This document shows positions 8,167 to 17,018 of a stretch of DNA of 64,000 nt, one piece after another; positions within the stretch are counted from its first letter, which is position 1, and the number at the start of each line of letters is the position of its first letter. The DNA comes from JADFRG01 sp036986135. GTDB taxonomy: Bacteria > Chloroflexota > Anaerolineae > Anaerolineales > E44-bin32. The notes under the pieces were generated by a model. It was not told where the DNA came from, searched no databases, and saw only the letters and a list, made by a program, of their open reading frames with translations. The translations under genes were made by a program, and so were the position numbers. The DNA is taken from assembly GCA_036986135.1 (NCBI GenBank), contig BTQZ01000008.1:1-64000 (forward strand). Reading direction: 5' to 3'.

Positions 8167-10071
8167 CTAATCCTCGAAATCCCCTACATCCTGCCAGTCG
8201 GTCCGCCGGCTTTCCTTTCTCCGGTGTCGCACGACCGTCTCGCCCGTATCTGGATCGAATTCGACCACTCGCGAGCGCTCCCTTCGCTTCTTTCTCTCCG
8301 CTTCCCGCTCCGCTTCGGTCCCTTCGGCGTCATCCACCTCCAACACAGCCTGGCTGACTTCCTGGATGGCGCGCTCGAAGACCTCTTCGATGGGTATCGC
8401 CTCGGTTTCACCTTCTCCCTTTGCTTCGGGCTCACCTTCCCCCTCAACCGCGGGCGCGGCCTGTTCACCTTCGACCTCGGCTCCTGCATCGGCCACAGCC
8501 TCCGCATCGGCCGCAGCCTCCGCTTCGGCCTGGGGCTCCTCTTCCGCTTCCACCGGCTCTTCTTCGAGAACCGGCTCAGGATATTCGTAGCCCGGAAGTA
8601 TCTCCTTCAGTTCGGAGATGGCTTTGGGTCCGATGCCCTGCAATGCAAGGATCTTATCTTCATCAATTTCCAATTGCTCGAGTGCCTGCCCCGCGCTCTC
8701 GTATCCGGCTTCGGTGACCAAATTAGCGACCCGCGTGCTGATGCCGACCTCAGCAAGCGTCACATGGTAAGCGCCCTCCGGGATCCCCTCGCGAATTATT
8801 TCGAGCTTATCGAGATAAATCCGCCGCTCAGCATTCCGGCGCGACATGAGCTCCTCCTCCACCCGCACCACGAAGTCCGTGAGCAGATGGTATTCCTCAG
8901 GAGTTACGGGTCGCGTCTCTTGCTTCTTCGTCAGGATCATCTCGATCTGCGGCATCGTTTCGGCCTCGGCCGCTGCCATTTCTGCAAATGACTCGTCGGT
9001 GGCCAATCGGTTCAGCGATTCGGTTGCCGCCTCAACCAGGCTCTTGATATCGATCCGCCAATTCGTCAAGCGCGCAGAGAGGCGTGCATTCACACCGGCG
9101 CGTCCGATCGCCAGGCTGAGCTGATCCTCCGGGACGACCACCGCGGCGGTCTTGCCGCGCTCCATGTCCTCGTCAAGGAAGACCCCAGAAACGCGGGCCG
9201 GGCTCAGCGCTTTGGAGATGAACGTGGCTACATCCGGATTCCACTCAATCACATCGATTTTTTCATCATTGAGATCGCGCACAATGGACTGGATACGCAC
9301 ACCTCGCATGCCGACACACGCGCCCACCGGGTCCACCCCATCGCGAGTGGCTGCGACCGCGACCTTGGCTCTCTTGCCCGCCTCGCGGGCAATGGCCTTG
9401 ATTTCAACCAAGCCTTGATTGATCTCGGGAACTTCCATCTCGAGCAGCCGGCGCAGCATATTGGGATGCGTCCGCGAGACCACGATGACCGGTCCTCGAG
9501 AGGATTTCCGGACCTCGAGCACATAGACCCGAATGCGATCGCGGACATGAAATCGCTCGCCAGGGATCTGCTGGTTTCTGGGAAGAATGGCCTCCGCCCT
9601 ACCGAGGCCAACGGTAACCGACTGTGGGGTGATTGAGTGCACGGTTCCGTGCACCATATCTCCTTCGCGCTCGATATACTCATCGTATTGCGCATCGCGT
9701 TCCGCCTCGCGCAGGCGCTGCAGGATCACTTGCTTGGCCGTCTGGGCCGCCACGCGACCGAAATCCTCGGGCGTAGAATCGACCAGCGACATCCCGCCCA
9801 TCTCGGCCCCATCATCGTATTGAATCGCCTCTGCCAAAGTCACTTCCGTCAGCGGGTTTTGGACCTCGTCGACGATCTCTTTTTCGGCAAATATGCGAAC
9901 CTCGCCCGTCTCCGAGCCGATGCGGGCCTCGATCTCCTGCGCAGTTGAGGCGTTTACCGAGCGACGGTAGGCAGACACCATGGCGGCCTCGAGCGCATCC
10001 ATGACGGTAGCCTCGGAGAGCCCAAACCGCTCGGTGATTTCATTAAACGCAAGCGTGAACTCGCTCTTCAT
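8167..10071 (-). CDS. nusA: Transcription termination/antitermination factor NusA with acidic C-terminal tail
   Basis: NusA binds RNA polymerase and nascent RNA and modulates pausing, termination and antitermination. In order: N-terminal polymerase-binding domain (MKSEFTLAFNEITERFG), S1 domain (GDMVHGTVHSITPQSVTVGL, about 130-195), two KH domains with ACVGMRGVRIQSI and AIGRAGVNARLSARL, then helix-hairpin-helix-like repeats (LALQGIGPKAISELKEI). A roughly 120-residue tail follows, rich in Glu/Ala and ending in a basic segment. ATG 10071 is chosen because the longer frame adds about 48 unrelated residues and the NusA N-terminus begins exactly here. A rimP gene usually lies upstream of nusA but is absent. 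The gene starts the operon and has an attenuator-like leader. Confidence 0.95.
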   Translation of the reverse strand: MKSEFTLAFNEITERFGLSEATVMDALEAAMVSAYRRSVNASTAQEIEARIGSETGEVRIFAEKEIVDEVQNPLTEVTLAEAIQYDDGAEMGGMSLVDSTPEDFGRVAAQTAKQVILQRLREAERDAQYDEYIEREGDMVHGTVHSITPQSVTVGLGRAEAILPRNQQIPGERFHVRDRIRVYVLEVRKSSRGPVIVVSRTHPNMLRRLLEMEVPEINQGLVEIKAIAREAGKRAKVAVAATRDGVDPVGACVGMRGVRIQSIVRDLNDEKIDVIEWNPDVATFISKALSPARVSGVFLDEDMERGKTAAVVVPEDQLSLAIGRAGVNARLSARLTNWRIDIKSLVEAATESLNRLATDESFAEMAAAEAETMPQIEMILTKKQETRPVTPEEYHLLTDFVVRVEEELMSRRNAERRIYLDKLEIIREGIPEGAYHVTLAEVGISTRVANLVTEAGYESAGQALEQLEIDEDKILALQGIGPKAISELKEILPGYEYPEPVLEEEPVEAEEEPQAEAEAAADAEAVADAGAEVEGEQAAPAVEGEGEPEAKGEGETEAIPIEEVFERAIQEVSQAVLEVDDAEGTEAEREAERKKRRERSRVVEFDPDTGETVVRHRRKESRRTDWQDVGDFED

Positions 10072-10130
10072 TTCTTTACATGCCCCTTCTTTGATCTTCG
10101 ATCCATCGGGATGTGCACGGTGCCTATTTA

Positions 10131-10156
10131 TGAAGAAAAGTGGGGGCTGCCCACTT
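10131..10156 (-). terminator. Terminator-like hairpin in the nusA leader (possible attenuator)
   Basis: On the minus strand AAGTGGG (10156-10150) pairs with CCCACTT (10144-10038+... i.e. 10144-10138) across a 5-nt loop and is followed by TTCTTC. It lies between the predicted promoter (10215-10187) and the nusA ATG, about 60 nt before the start codon. That is where an autoregulatory attenuator acting on NusA levels would be expected. It could instead be a plain terminator for a short RNA. Confidence 0.5.
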
Positions 10157-10186
10157 CTCCGACCACCTTCCGCGATGAACAAATGC

Positions 10187-10215
10187 ATTCTAGCACAGCG
10201 CCAAGTCGACTGCAA
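10187..10215 (-). promoter_or_regulatory. Promoter of the nusA operon
   Basis: On the minus strand TTGCAG (10215-10210), a 17-nt spacer and TAGAAT (10192-10187). Each hexamer matches the sigma70 consensus at four or five positions. Transcription would start near 10180, giving a leader of about 110 nt that contains the hairpin at 10156-10138. Confidence 0.6.
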
Positions 10216-10290
10216 GCATTGAGCAGATTAGGCCCGAATCGATCCGGGATTCGACTGCTATTTGAGGGAGATGCGCAGATGAGGGTCGAC

Positions 10291-11751
10291 CTATCCCTCG
10301 GGGAGCTCATAAAGAATTCGGTTTTCGCGGGTGGAGCAAGTGCACGCGGGGACCACCTTCGAACCTTTGGTCAGCGTGCCTTCGTAAGGCTCTACCCCGC
10401 GGTCGGCCACCCACCCATCCAAGACAAACGGTATGGGTCCCCACGCAGGTAGCCATTCTCCATTGTAGCGCCGCGCCAGTTGAAAATGCGTGCCGGTGGA
10501 TCGTCCACCCTCACAGGAGGGATGACCCAACAGATCACCTGTCTGAACGCGCGTACCCTCGGGAATCAGATCGTTCTCTCCCATGTGGAAGTAGACCAGA
10601 ACCCAGCCTGTCCCACCATACCCATCGCCGTCCAGGTCAAGCTCGATGATCGCTTCCCGACTACGGATAATCAGGCCTGGCGCTGGCGCTGTCACCCACT
10701 CGGAAGAAGGCACACACCCGGTCTGCTCGGAGGGTGGGGCAAAATCTAGGGCGCCCCACGGCAGGCTGGTTCCCCAGGAAAAGTGAGGGCCTCCGGTGAA
10801 GTCCCATATGCGATCCGGAACAAAGGGGAGATCGAGCGAGGGCTGCACGAGCTGGGCTGGAATGGGGTCGGCAGCCAACTCGTAGGGGTCACCCCACAGT
10901 CTCTTGTAGGTGGTTATGAATCCTTCAGGCCCAACGGCGCGTTCGAACTCCTCGGAGTTATGCAATCCGGCCAGAAGCATCTGCACAGCCACCGTGCCTG
11001 CGTTCTGCCAGGAATCCGGTCTGTAGAGCATTCCATCCGCGGTTTCAAACTCCCGCAGGGACCCAGTCCGCCAGCCGTAGTACCCATCGTTGAGGCGTTC
11101 CGCAGCCCAAAGCAGCTGGCGAAATAGACCCCGATAACGATCACTGGCGTAGCCGATCGGGTACATCGTTGCCTGTTCCTCAGGAAATGGATCGGTCAGG
11201 CCGGAGCTTCCATACTCCAGCAGGGCCATGAGCAGGCGAGGGTTTAGGGAGTAATTGCGCGCGACGATCTCAATCACTTCCCAGGCCGGCCGATCGATCC
11301 GGTAGGCGTAATCGGCGGCGTCAGAAACAAAGCCTGGACGGCCCAGCAGCTCGAGCCTGATGTCAAAATCCTTGGCGGTTGGCCCATAGATGACCTCACT
11401 GTCGGGCAGGATCTGGAATGGGGTGCCGGTCAGCGGCAGATAGTAGGCTGGCACTTGAAGCGCCAGTCCTGGAGCGAGAGTCGTGGTGTCAGGCGCAAGT
11501 TCGGGGTTCGCCTCCAGGATGGCATCTACGCTCGTACTGAAATGTGCCGCGACAGCCGGCAGCGTGTCTCCATTCTGCGCCTGGTAGGGAATCAGTTCTC
11601 CTGGAGGATGGGGACCTCGGGTCGGCAGGGGGGTGACCTCCGTTTCCGGTTGGGCGGTCACGCCCGGCGTCGAAGTTGGGAGAACTGTCCTGGGAGAAGA
11701 GCAGGCCGCAAGCATCAGCAATCCGGCCAGCAGGAGCGCCCTGCGAGTCAC
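10291..11751 (-). CDS. LysM plus LasA-like M23 lipoprotein, paralogue 1, zinc ligand altered
   Basis: This is the last of three coupled paralogues. A lipoprotein signal with LLMLAAC is followed by a Thr/Pro linker, a LysM domain (YQAQNGDTLPAVAAHF), a helical middle domain (NPRLLMALLEY) and a C-terminal M23-like domain. The M23 part keeps GGPH and ALDFAP, with His and Asp 13 residues apart as in the LasA (M23A) zinc site. The later His-x-His is Gly-Thr-His-Phe-Gln, so the third zinc ligand is replaced by Gln, unlike the two sister copies. It may be a binding-only or altered enzyme. GTG 11751 is chosen over the longer frame because it overlaps the upstream stop as GTGA and gives a clean signal peptide. 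Confidence 0.78.
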   Translation of the reverse strand: MTRRALLLAGLLMLAACSSPRTVLPTSTPGVTAQPETEVTPLPTRGPHPPGELIPYQAQNGDTLPAVAAHFSTSVDAILEANPELAPDTTTLAPGLALQVPAYYLPLTGTPFQILPDSEVIYGPTAKDFDIRLELLGRPGFVSDAADYAYRIDRPAWEVIEIVARNYSLNPRLLMALLEYGSSGLTDPFPEEQATMYPIGYASDRYRGLFRQLLWAAERLNDGYYGWRTGSLREFETADGMLYRPDSWQNAGTVAVQMLLAGLHNSEEFERAVGPEGFITTYKRLWGDPYELAADPIPAQLVQPSLDLPFVPDRIWDFTGGPHFSWGTSLPWGALDFAPPSEQTGCVPSSEWVTAPAPGLIIRSREAIIELDLDGDGYGGTGWVLVYFHMGENDLIPEGTRVQTGDLLGHPSCEGGRSTGTHFQLARRYNGEWLPAWGPIPFVLDGWVADRGVEPYEGTLTKGSKVVPACTCSTRENRILYELPEG

Positions 11752-13334
11752 CGAGAGATATTGGTTTCTCGACTGGCACAGGAACAAGCTAAAACGACCT
11801 CATCCCCCTTGATCAAGGCCCCTTGATACGGTTTCAAGCCCGCCTGAGCGACCCAACCGCTCAGATTGAAAGGCAGGGGTCCGTCGGCCAGAATCCATTC
11901 TCCATTGTACTTGCGCGCGAAGTGCAGGTGAGTACCGGATGCGATGCCGCCCTCGCACGACGGCCGCCCGATTAGATCGCCAGTCTCTACGAAATCGCCG
12001 ACTTGCACCTGATGGTTACTCACGTGGAGATAAAGCAGATTCCATCCCGTCTGCTCCTCACCATCTCCATCCAGATCCAAAACGACGAGGCCCTCGCCCG
12101 TGCGCGCCACGACTCCAGGCGCGGCCGCCAGCGTCCAATCATCAGACTCGGCACAGCCGGGTTCTAGCGAGGAGGGGGCAAAATCGAGGGCGGCCCAAGC
12201 AGACTCTCTCTCCCAGGCTCCGTGAGGCCCTCCGGTCAAAGCCCATATCCTTCCCTTGAAGAAAGGCAGGATCAATTCGGGCTGCGCAAGGCCAGCTTCG
12301 TAAAGTGGATAAGTGTAGTCGAATGGATCGCCGAAGAGGTGCTGGTAAGTCTTAACGAAGCCCCCGGGCGAGAGGGCTTCTGCCCAGTTTCTGCCGGAGC
12401 CGCGCAAGGAGAAGTAGTATTGCAAGCCGACCGTCCCCGCATTTAGGTCCGGGGCCAAGCGGACGATGGAGCTATCCGGAAACACCAGCTCCGTCAGCAT
12501 TCCGGCCCGCCAGCCGAAATAACCAGTGCCGAGCTCATTCGCCAACCAGGTGAGCTGCCTGTATAGCCCCCGGGCATTGGGCGCTTCATGGCCGAGCGGA
12601 TAACTCAGTTCGTTCGCGGTGGGTTTGGTGGGGTCCGTGACCCAGCCTGAGTGATATTCGATCAGCGCCAGGAGCAGGCGCGGGTTGATCGAATTGTTGC
12701 GTGCGGCGAGAGCCACCACCTCGGCTCCCGTAACGGAGCGCTTGGATACGGTCTCTTCATACTGACCCAAGTAGCCGCCTTGGCCCTCGACAAAAGCCTC
12801 GATATCGAATCCCGCCGCGTGCGGCGAGTACACCAGCTCACTGTCGGGGATCAGCTCGTCCGCCGGCCCAGTCGGACCCAGACGCCGCGGTACGAACAGG
12901 ATCTGTCCTGGAGCGAGCAGCTCGCTTTCAGCGGGGCGCTGGCCGTCTGAGACGATAATATCCGAAGGGAGCACTCCGAACCGGAGGGCGACGCTGCGCA
13001 GCACATCCCCGGCTCGTGCGCGGTAGAGGATAGTTTCATTCGACTGCTCGACAGCCAGCGTGGGAGTGGGAGGATAGGTCGGCGAGACGAGGGGCTCGGG
13101 CTGCGGAGCCTCTGTCGGCATTTGCGTTGGCTCTGCGACCGTAGGAAGTGGCTCGGGGGTCTGTGTGGGTTCCGGCGGCATCTCTGAGGGATCCGGAGCC
13201 GCTGCTTCCGCGGCTAACCCGCTGACTCCGGGAGCGGGTACATCGGAGCGTGTGCACGCCAGACTAACCAACACTAAGGAGGCCAAAAAGGCCAACACCG
13301 CGACGGGCGCTCGGTATGAGTCCGGTAAGGTCAT
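11748..13334 (-). CDS. LysM plus LasA-like M23 lipoprotein, paralogue 2
   Basis: The 528-residue predicted lipoprotein (lipobox LVSLAC) has a Pro/Thr/Glu-rich linker, a LysM domain (LYRARAGDVLRSVALRFG), a helical middle domain with NPRLLLALIEYHSGW, and an M23-type metallopeptidase domain. The zinc-site residues look complete: GGPH, ALDFAP and GTHLHFA (His-x-His). It would be anchored outside the cytoplasmic membrane, bind glycan by LysM and cut peptide cross-links. The segment LLLALIEYHSGW resembles the catalytic-Glu helix of soluble lytic transglycosylases, hinting at a second hydrolase domain; this is inference. ATG 13334 overlaps the upstream stop as ATGA. Confidence 0.82.
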   Translation of the reverse strand: MTLPDSYRAPVAVLAFLASLVLVSLACTRSDVPAPGVSGLAAEAAAPDPSEMPPEPTQTPEPLPTVAEPTQMPTEAPQPEPLVSPTYPPTPTLAVEQSNETILYRARAGDVLRSVALRFGVLPSDIIVSDGQRPAESELLAPGQILFVPRRLGPTGPADELIPDSELVYSPHAAGFDIEAFVEGQGGYLGQYEETVSKRSVTGAEVVALAARNNSINPRLLLALIEYHSGWVTDPTKPTANELSYPLGHEAPNARGLYRQLTWLANELGTGYFGWRAGMLTELVFPDSSIVRLAPDLNAGTVGLQYYFSLRGSGRNWAEALSPGGFVKTYQHLFGDPFDYTYPLYEAGLAQPELILPFFKGRIWALTGGPHGAWERESAWAALDFAPSSLEPGCAESDDWTLAAAPGVVARTGEGLVVLDLDGDGEEQTGWNLLYLHVSNHQVQVGDFVETGDLIGRPSCEGGIASGTHLHFARKYNGEWILADGPLPFNLSGWVAQAGLKPYQGALIKGDEVVLACSCASRETNISR

Positions 13335-14863
13335 CGTGAAATCTGGTTTGAAGGGAAGCGACAAGAACACGCCTCCAGCCTGGCGTCGGCTCGCGTCAGC
13401 GCTCCGTTGTATTGCACTCCATCGCCTTCGGAGACCCAGCCACCCAGGTCAAAGGGCAGAGCCCCATCAGCCGGAATCCACTCTCCGTTGAACTTTCGCG
13501 ACAAGTGGAAATGAGTCCCGCTGGATACCCCCCCCTCACAAGATGGATGTCCGATGCGATCTCCTCGCTCTAGGTAGGTGCCGGCCGGGACCCGGTCGCG
13601 GGTCTCGATGTGCATGTACTGGATAGCCCAGTTGGTCCCCTCTAACCCGTCCCCGTCGAGATCCTGAATCACTTCTCCATCCGACGAGCGCACGATGGCG
13701 CCATCGGCAATTGCCACTACCCAATCGTTTGAGAGCACACAGCCCAGAGCATTTCCTGGTGGGGCGAAGTCCAGCGCGGACCAGGCGGCCCAGTTCCCCC
13801 ATCCGCTGTGTGGCCCGCCGGTGAATGACCAGACCTTGCCCTCTTCAAATGGAAGCTGCAGGTTCGGCTGCTCCAGGTCGTCGGGAATGACGGTAAGTTG
13901 AGGTCCGGCAAATGGGTTGCCAAAGAGGATTTCATAGACTCGAAAGAATCCATCTTCTCCGATGACCGTTCGCCAGGAATCCGGCGGGTAGAGTTGGCCA
14001 AACAGCCACTGAATGGCCGCCGTGCCCGCATTTATTCCCGGGCCAGGTAGGACGACCGAGCCATCCGAGAGAATGTAGGGCCCTGCCCAGCCGGCCCTCC
14101 ATTGGTAGTAGCCGCGATTGAGTTGGTCGGCTGCCCAGGAGAGCTGACTGTGCAGGCCTTCGAAGCCGAGGCCCTCGTAGCCAAGCTCGTAGGTGGAGCG
14201 GTCGGGCGCGCGCTCCGGCATGGTCAGCCAGCCACCTTGGTATTCGAGAACAGCCAATAGGAGTCGCGGATTTACCGAGTACTTCGAGGCCACGCGCTCT
14301 ACGATCTGCGCACCGGAGAGCTCCTTCCCTTCCACGAACTCGGAGTAACGATTGAGCGCACCATTCCAGGTTCGAATAAGCTCAGTGGCGGAGAAACCCA
14401 GAGCGCTCTCTCCGTTAACAAGTTCTGCATCCGGAATGATCTTGAAACTGGGCGAGGGTGCCTGAGGCAGCGGAGTGGGCATGTGGAGGATTTGGCCCAC
14501 TGCCAGGAAATTGGGATTTGGCAGCCCGTTTTCTACCAGGATCTGATTTGCCCCAACCCCCATACGGCCGGCGATGCCGTTCAAGGAATCACCGTATTGA
14601 ACCGTGTACCATTCGGGAATCTCCATCGGGTCGGGCGGTTCACGCACCGGATCGGGTGTGGGCGTATGGAACGGGGGCGGCTCTACTACCTGCTCTATGG
14701 GCCCTTCCGATTCAGCGGGCGCCTTAATGCCGGGGCCTCCCGGACTGCCACGCAGCTCGAGCCCAATAACCTCCAGCGGTTGATCACCGCGCGAACAGGC
14801 CAAAATGGCGATCATCAGTAAAAGCAGCAGCAGCCATGGCCTTAGCTCAGACTGGATCTTCAA
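13331..14863 (-). CDS. LysM plus LasA-like M23 lipoprotein, paralogue 3 (first of tandem)
   Basis: The 510-residue predicted lipoprotein (lipobox IAILAC) is the first gene of the three-copy unit. Domain order is the same: Pro-rich linker, LysM (WYTVQYGDSLNGIAGRMG), helical domain (NPRLLLAVLEYQGGWLT) and C-terminal M23 domain with GGPH, ALDFAPPG and SSGTHFHLS (intact His-x-His). The start is TTG 14863, with AGGA about 10 nt upstream; no ATG or GTG gives a signal peptide. Its TGA overlaps the ATG of the next copy. The three copies share architecture but differ widely in sequence, so the duplication is old. Confidence 0.82.
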   Translation of the reverse strand: MKIQSELRPWLLLLLLMIAILACSRGDQPLEVIGLELRGSPGGPGIKAPAESEGPIEQVVEPPPFHTPTPDPVREPPDPMEIPEWYTVQYGDSLNGIAGRMGVGANQILVENGLPNPNFLAVGQILHMPTPLPQAPSPSFKIIPDAELVNGESALGFSATELIRTWNGALNRYSEFVEGKELSGAQIVERVASKYSVNPRLLLAVLEYQGGWLTMPERAPDRSTYELGYEGLGFEGLHSQLSWAADQLNRGYYQWRAGWAGPYILSDGSVVLPGPGINAGTAAIQWLFGQLYPPDSWRTVIGEDGFFRVYEILFGNPFAGPQLTVIPDDLEQPNLQLPFEEGKVWSFTGGPHSGWGNWAAWSALDFAPPGNALGCVLSNDWVVAIADGAIVRSSDGEVIQDLDGDGLEGTNWAIQYMHIETRDRVPAGTYLERGDRIGHPSCEGGVSSGTHFHLSRKFNGEWIPADGALPFDLGGWVSEGDGVQYNGALTRADARLEACSCRFPSNQISR

Positions 14864-15111
14864 ATCTAAAGAGTCCTAAGAGTGGACTTCCCACCCTGGC
14901 AGCGCGCAAGTTTCATGCCAGCGGGGTCCCTCCGGTTAATCTGGCTCCGGGGCTCTCGCCCGGGTCGACAGACGACTTGAAATCTAATGGCCTCGGCAGT
15001 GCCAGGACAGACTCTGGCACGGATTGGATGAAATGCAAGTGGGGAATCGCCTGAGCGGGGCCTATTCGGAAGTTGGTGCAGGCTCAGTTCAAGCCCTATT
15101 GAATCGGCAAT
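14864..15111. other. Intergenic region with one inverted repeat
   Basis: No gene is recognised. GTGCCAG (14999-15005) and CTGGCAC (15014-15020) form a perfect 7-bp inverted repeat with an 8-nt spacer and no T-run on either strand. It could be an operator or a transcript-end hairpin. The rest holds no clear signal apart from the weak ribosome-binding site of the gene starting at 14863. Confidence 0.4.
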
Positions 15112-15651
15112 TTAGAGCCATTTTTCCATCACTAAGGCGGGCTCATGGACCTCGCGCAGCCGCCCCTTGTGATCAATGTAGGACCATTCGCCGGGATCTT
15201 CTGTGAAGACGGTGTAGCCCGCGCGCGCGTAGAGTCGTCTGGCGGCAAAGTTTCTCTTTGATACGGAGATAACGGATCGGCGAAATCCGCGAACCGCAAG
15301 ACTCACCTCCGCCTCTTGAAGTAGCTGGCCTCCTACTCCTCGATTGCGGTACGGCGCCTTTACGCGGAATGCGTACAGATATCCGGATGAGGCACCCTTG
15401 GTCGAGAAAGTAGCTCGCGTCGTGAGTTGCACGAATATCTGCCCGACCACCTGCTCCCTTATTTCAGCCAGCAGGAGAATGCGCCGTCCGTGCCGCGCCT
15501 CGTCGATCGCACGTTTGAATAGTCGACGATAGTGCGCATACTCTCCCTCCCACTCCAGCGCTTTGAGGTCCGCGGCGGAGGCGAACCGAATTTTTATCGA
15601 ACCGCGGGTCTCGGCATAGGAATCCTCCAGGATGCGCGCGGGTCTATCCAC
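15112..15651 (-). CDS. GNAT family N-acetyltransferase
   Basis: The 179-residue protein has the GNAT acetyl-CoA site YRNRGVGGQLL (about 100-110), followed by SVSKRNFAARRLYARAGY, the motif B region typical of RimI-like enzymes that acetylate amino groups. The substrate cannot be told. The start is GTG 15651, overlapping the end of the upstream nucleotidyltransferase gene by 8 bp, so the two are probably cotranscribed. Confidence 0.85.
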   Translation of the reverse strand: MDRPARILEDSYAETRGSIKIRFASAADLKALEWEGEYAHYRRLFKRAIDEARHGRRILLLAEIREQVVGQIFVQLTTRATFSTKGASSGYLYAFRVKAPYRNRGVGGQLLQEAEVSLAVRGFRRSVISVSKRNFAARRLYARAGYTVFTEDPGEWSYIDHKGRLREVHEPALVMEKWL

Positions 15652-16951
15652 CTTCGGCTTCTTCCCTCAACAGAATCGCGAGCATATGCTGCTCTTCTTG
15701 CGCAGAACTGATCTCACCGTCCAGCCAGGCGGCTCGTAGTGCTCTCAAGATTCTTCCAAAGGCTGGCCCAGGCGCCAAGCCCAATTCATGCAGCCGATCA
15801 CCATCCACAGTGGGCTGCACCCAGCGCCAATGCTTAAGATAGTTCTCAATAATCTGCCGAGCTGCAGCCTGATCCTTGAGTGCCAACCAAGTAACTAGCA
15901 GCGCGGCTTCCGGTTCGGCATCCAGGCACGCGGCCCACTCACTTGGAGGCCGGTATTGTGCGAGATCACACGTCTGGCGGCCGGCCTTCATGACCACCAC
16001 AGCTTCGCTCTGACTCAAATGCAGCCGCTCGCAAACTTCCCCTGCCTCACCGGCGGAAAGGCGATAAAGCCACAGCGCGTAGAATAGTTCACTCAATGTC
16101 GGCATGCGCTCGAGTTTCCACGAAGCCGGAGGCGAAAAGTCGCGCGCGGCGAACGTGCGTGCTTCAATCCAGTCATCCCAGTCCAGCGCCGGATAAATCG
16201 CTTGAAGCACACCTAATTCCTTCAGCCGAAGCATGATCGAGCCGAAGCGAGGCTCTTTAAGGATGGCCAGTATCTCGCTTCGTATTCTTTCGCCGCTGAC
16301 GTCATCGAGCAGGGGCAGTGCCCGCCCTAGCAACTCCAGGGTACGTGATTCGATCGTGAATCCCAGTCGTTGTTCAAGGCGGACGGCGCGCAGCATGCGG
16401 GTAGGATCGTCCACAAAGCTCAATGGATGCAGGACCCGAATCTGCTTGTCACGGATATCTTTTCCTCCGCCCCAGGGATCCAATAATTGTCCGTAGTTGT
16501 ATCCGTCCAGCCTCAGCGCGAGGGTATTGATGCTGAAATCACGACGGTGAAGGTCTAGCTTGATGCTGCCCTCCTTGACCGACGGCAGCGCCGTCGGGTG
16601 GGAATAGGATTCGGTTCTGGCCGAGACGAAATCGACCGTCTCAGGCAGCTTAGAAGGCTCGAGCTGCAGGGCGCTCTTCAGATTCTCATTCTGCGGATCG
16701 AGCTGCCATTTTGCGGTGCCAAAGCGCCGGTGGCTGCTCACTTGCCCCCCAAATTGAGAGGCCAGCGACTCTCCCAGGGCGATGGCATCTCCCTCGACAA
16801 CAAAGTCGAAGTCCGCGCTGGGAGTTTCGAGGATCAAATCCCGCACAAATCCACCCACGATATACAACGCGACATCGGAGGCTTCTGACTCGCTAGCGAT
16901 GAGCCGCAGCAGCGCCAGCCGCTCGGCAGGCAGAGCATTTTCTAACTTCAC
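15644..16951 (-). CDS. CCA tRNA nucleotidyltransferase / poly(A) polymerase family protein
   Basis: Class II nucleotidyltransferases of this family add CCA or A residues to tRNA 3' ends. The head domain shows YIVGGFVRDLIL (about 30-41) and the metal-binding Asp pair in DFDFVVEG. Next come RRDFSINTLAL and the RNA/ATP segment DPTRMLRAVRLEQRLGF (about 190). The remaining C-terminal helices are divergent. Length 435 fits the bacterial CCA/PAP group. The tRNA gene in this window lacks an encoded CCA, consistent with a need for a CCA-adding enzyme. Start GTG 16951. Confidence 0.88.
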   Translation of the reverse strand: MKLENALPAERLALLRLIASESEASDVALYIVGGFVRDLILETPSADFDFVVEGDAIALGESLASQFGGQVSSHRRFGTAKWQLDPQNENLKSALQLEPSKLPETVDFVSARTESYSHPTALPSVKEGSIKLDLHRRDFSINTLALRLDGYNYGQLLDPWGGGKDIRDKQIRVLHPLSFVDDPTRMLRAVRLEQRLGFTIESRTLELLGRALPLLDDVSGERIRSEILAILKEPRFGSIMLRLKELGVLQAIYPALDWDDWIEARTFAARDFSPPASWKLERMPTLSELFYALWLYRLSAGEAGEVCERLHLSQSEAVVVMKAGRQTCDLAQYRPPSEWAACLDAEPEAALLVTWLALKDQAAARQIIENYLKHWRWVQPTVDGDRLHELGLAPGPAFGRILRALRAAWLDGEISSAQEEQHMLAILLREEAEGG

Positions 16952-17018
16952 CGCTGCATCCTCTCAGCCGCTTCCGCCACCGCTCGCTCCTCCGTTGCGG
17001 TTCGATCTCGGTCGAGGA

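Noticed and set aside
8137..8991. Long plus-strand open frame opposite the nusA acidic tail
   Set aside because: It is Leu/Arg/Phe-rich with no domain, and arises because the GC-rich Glu/Ala codons of nusA lack stops on the other strand.
14999..15020. Inverted repeat as an intrinsic terminator
   Set aside because: No T-run on either strand and no gene ends close enough; kept only as an inverted repeat.
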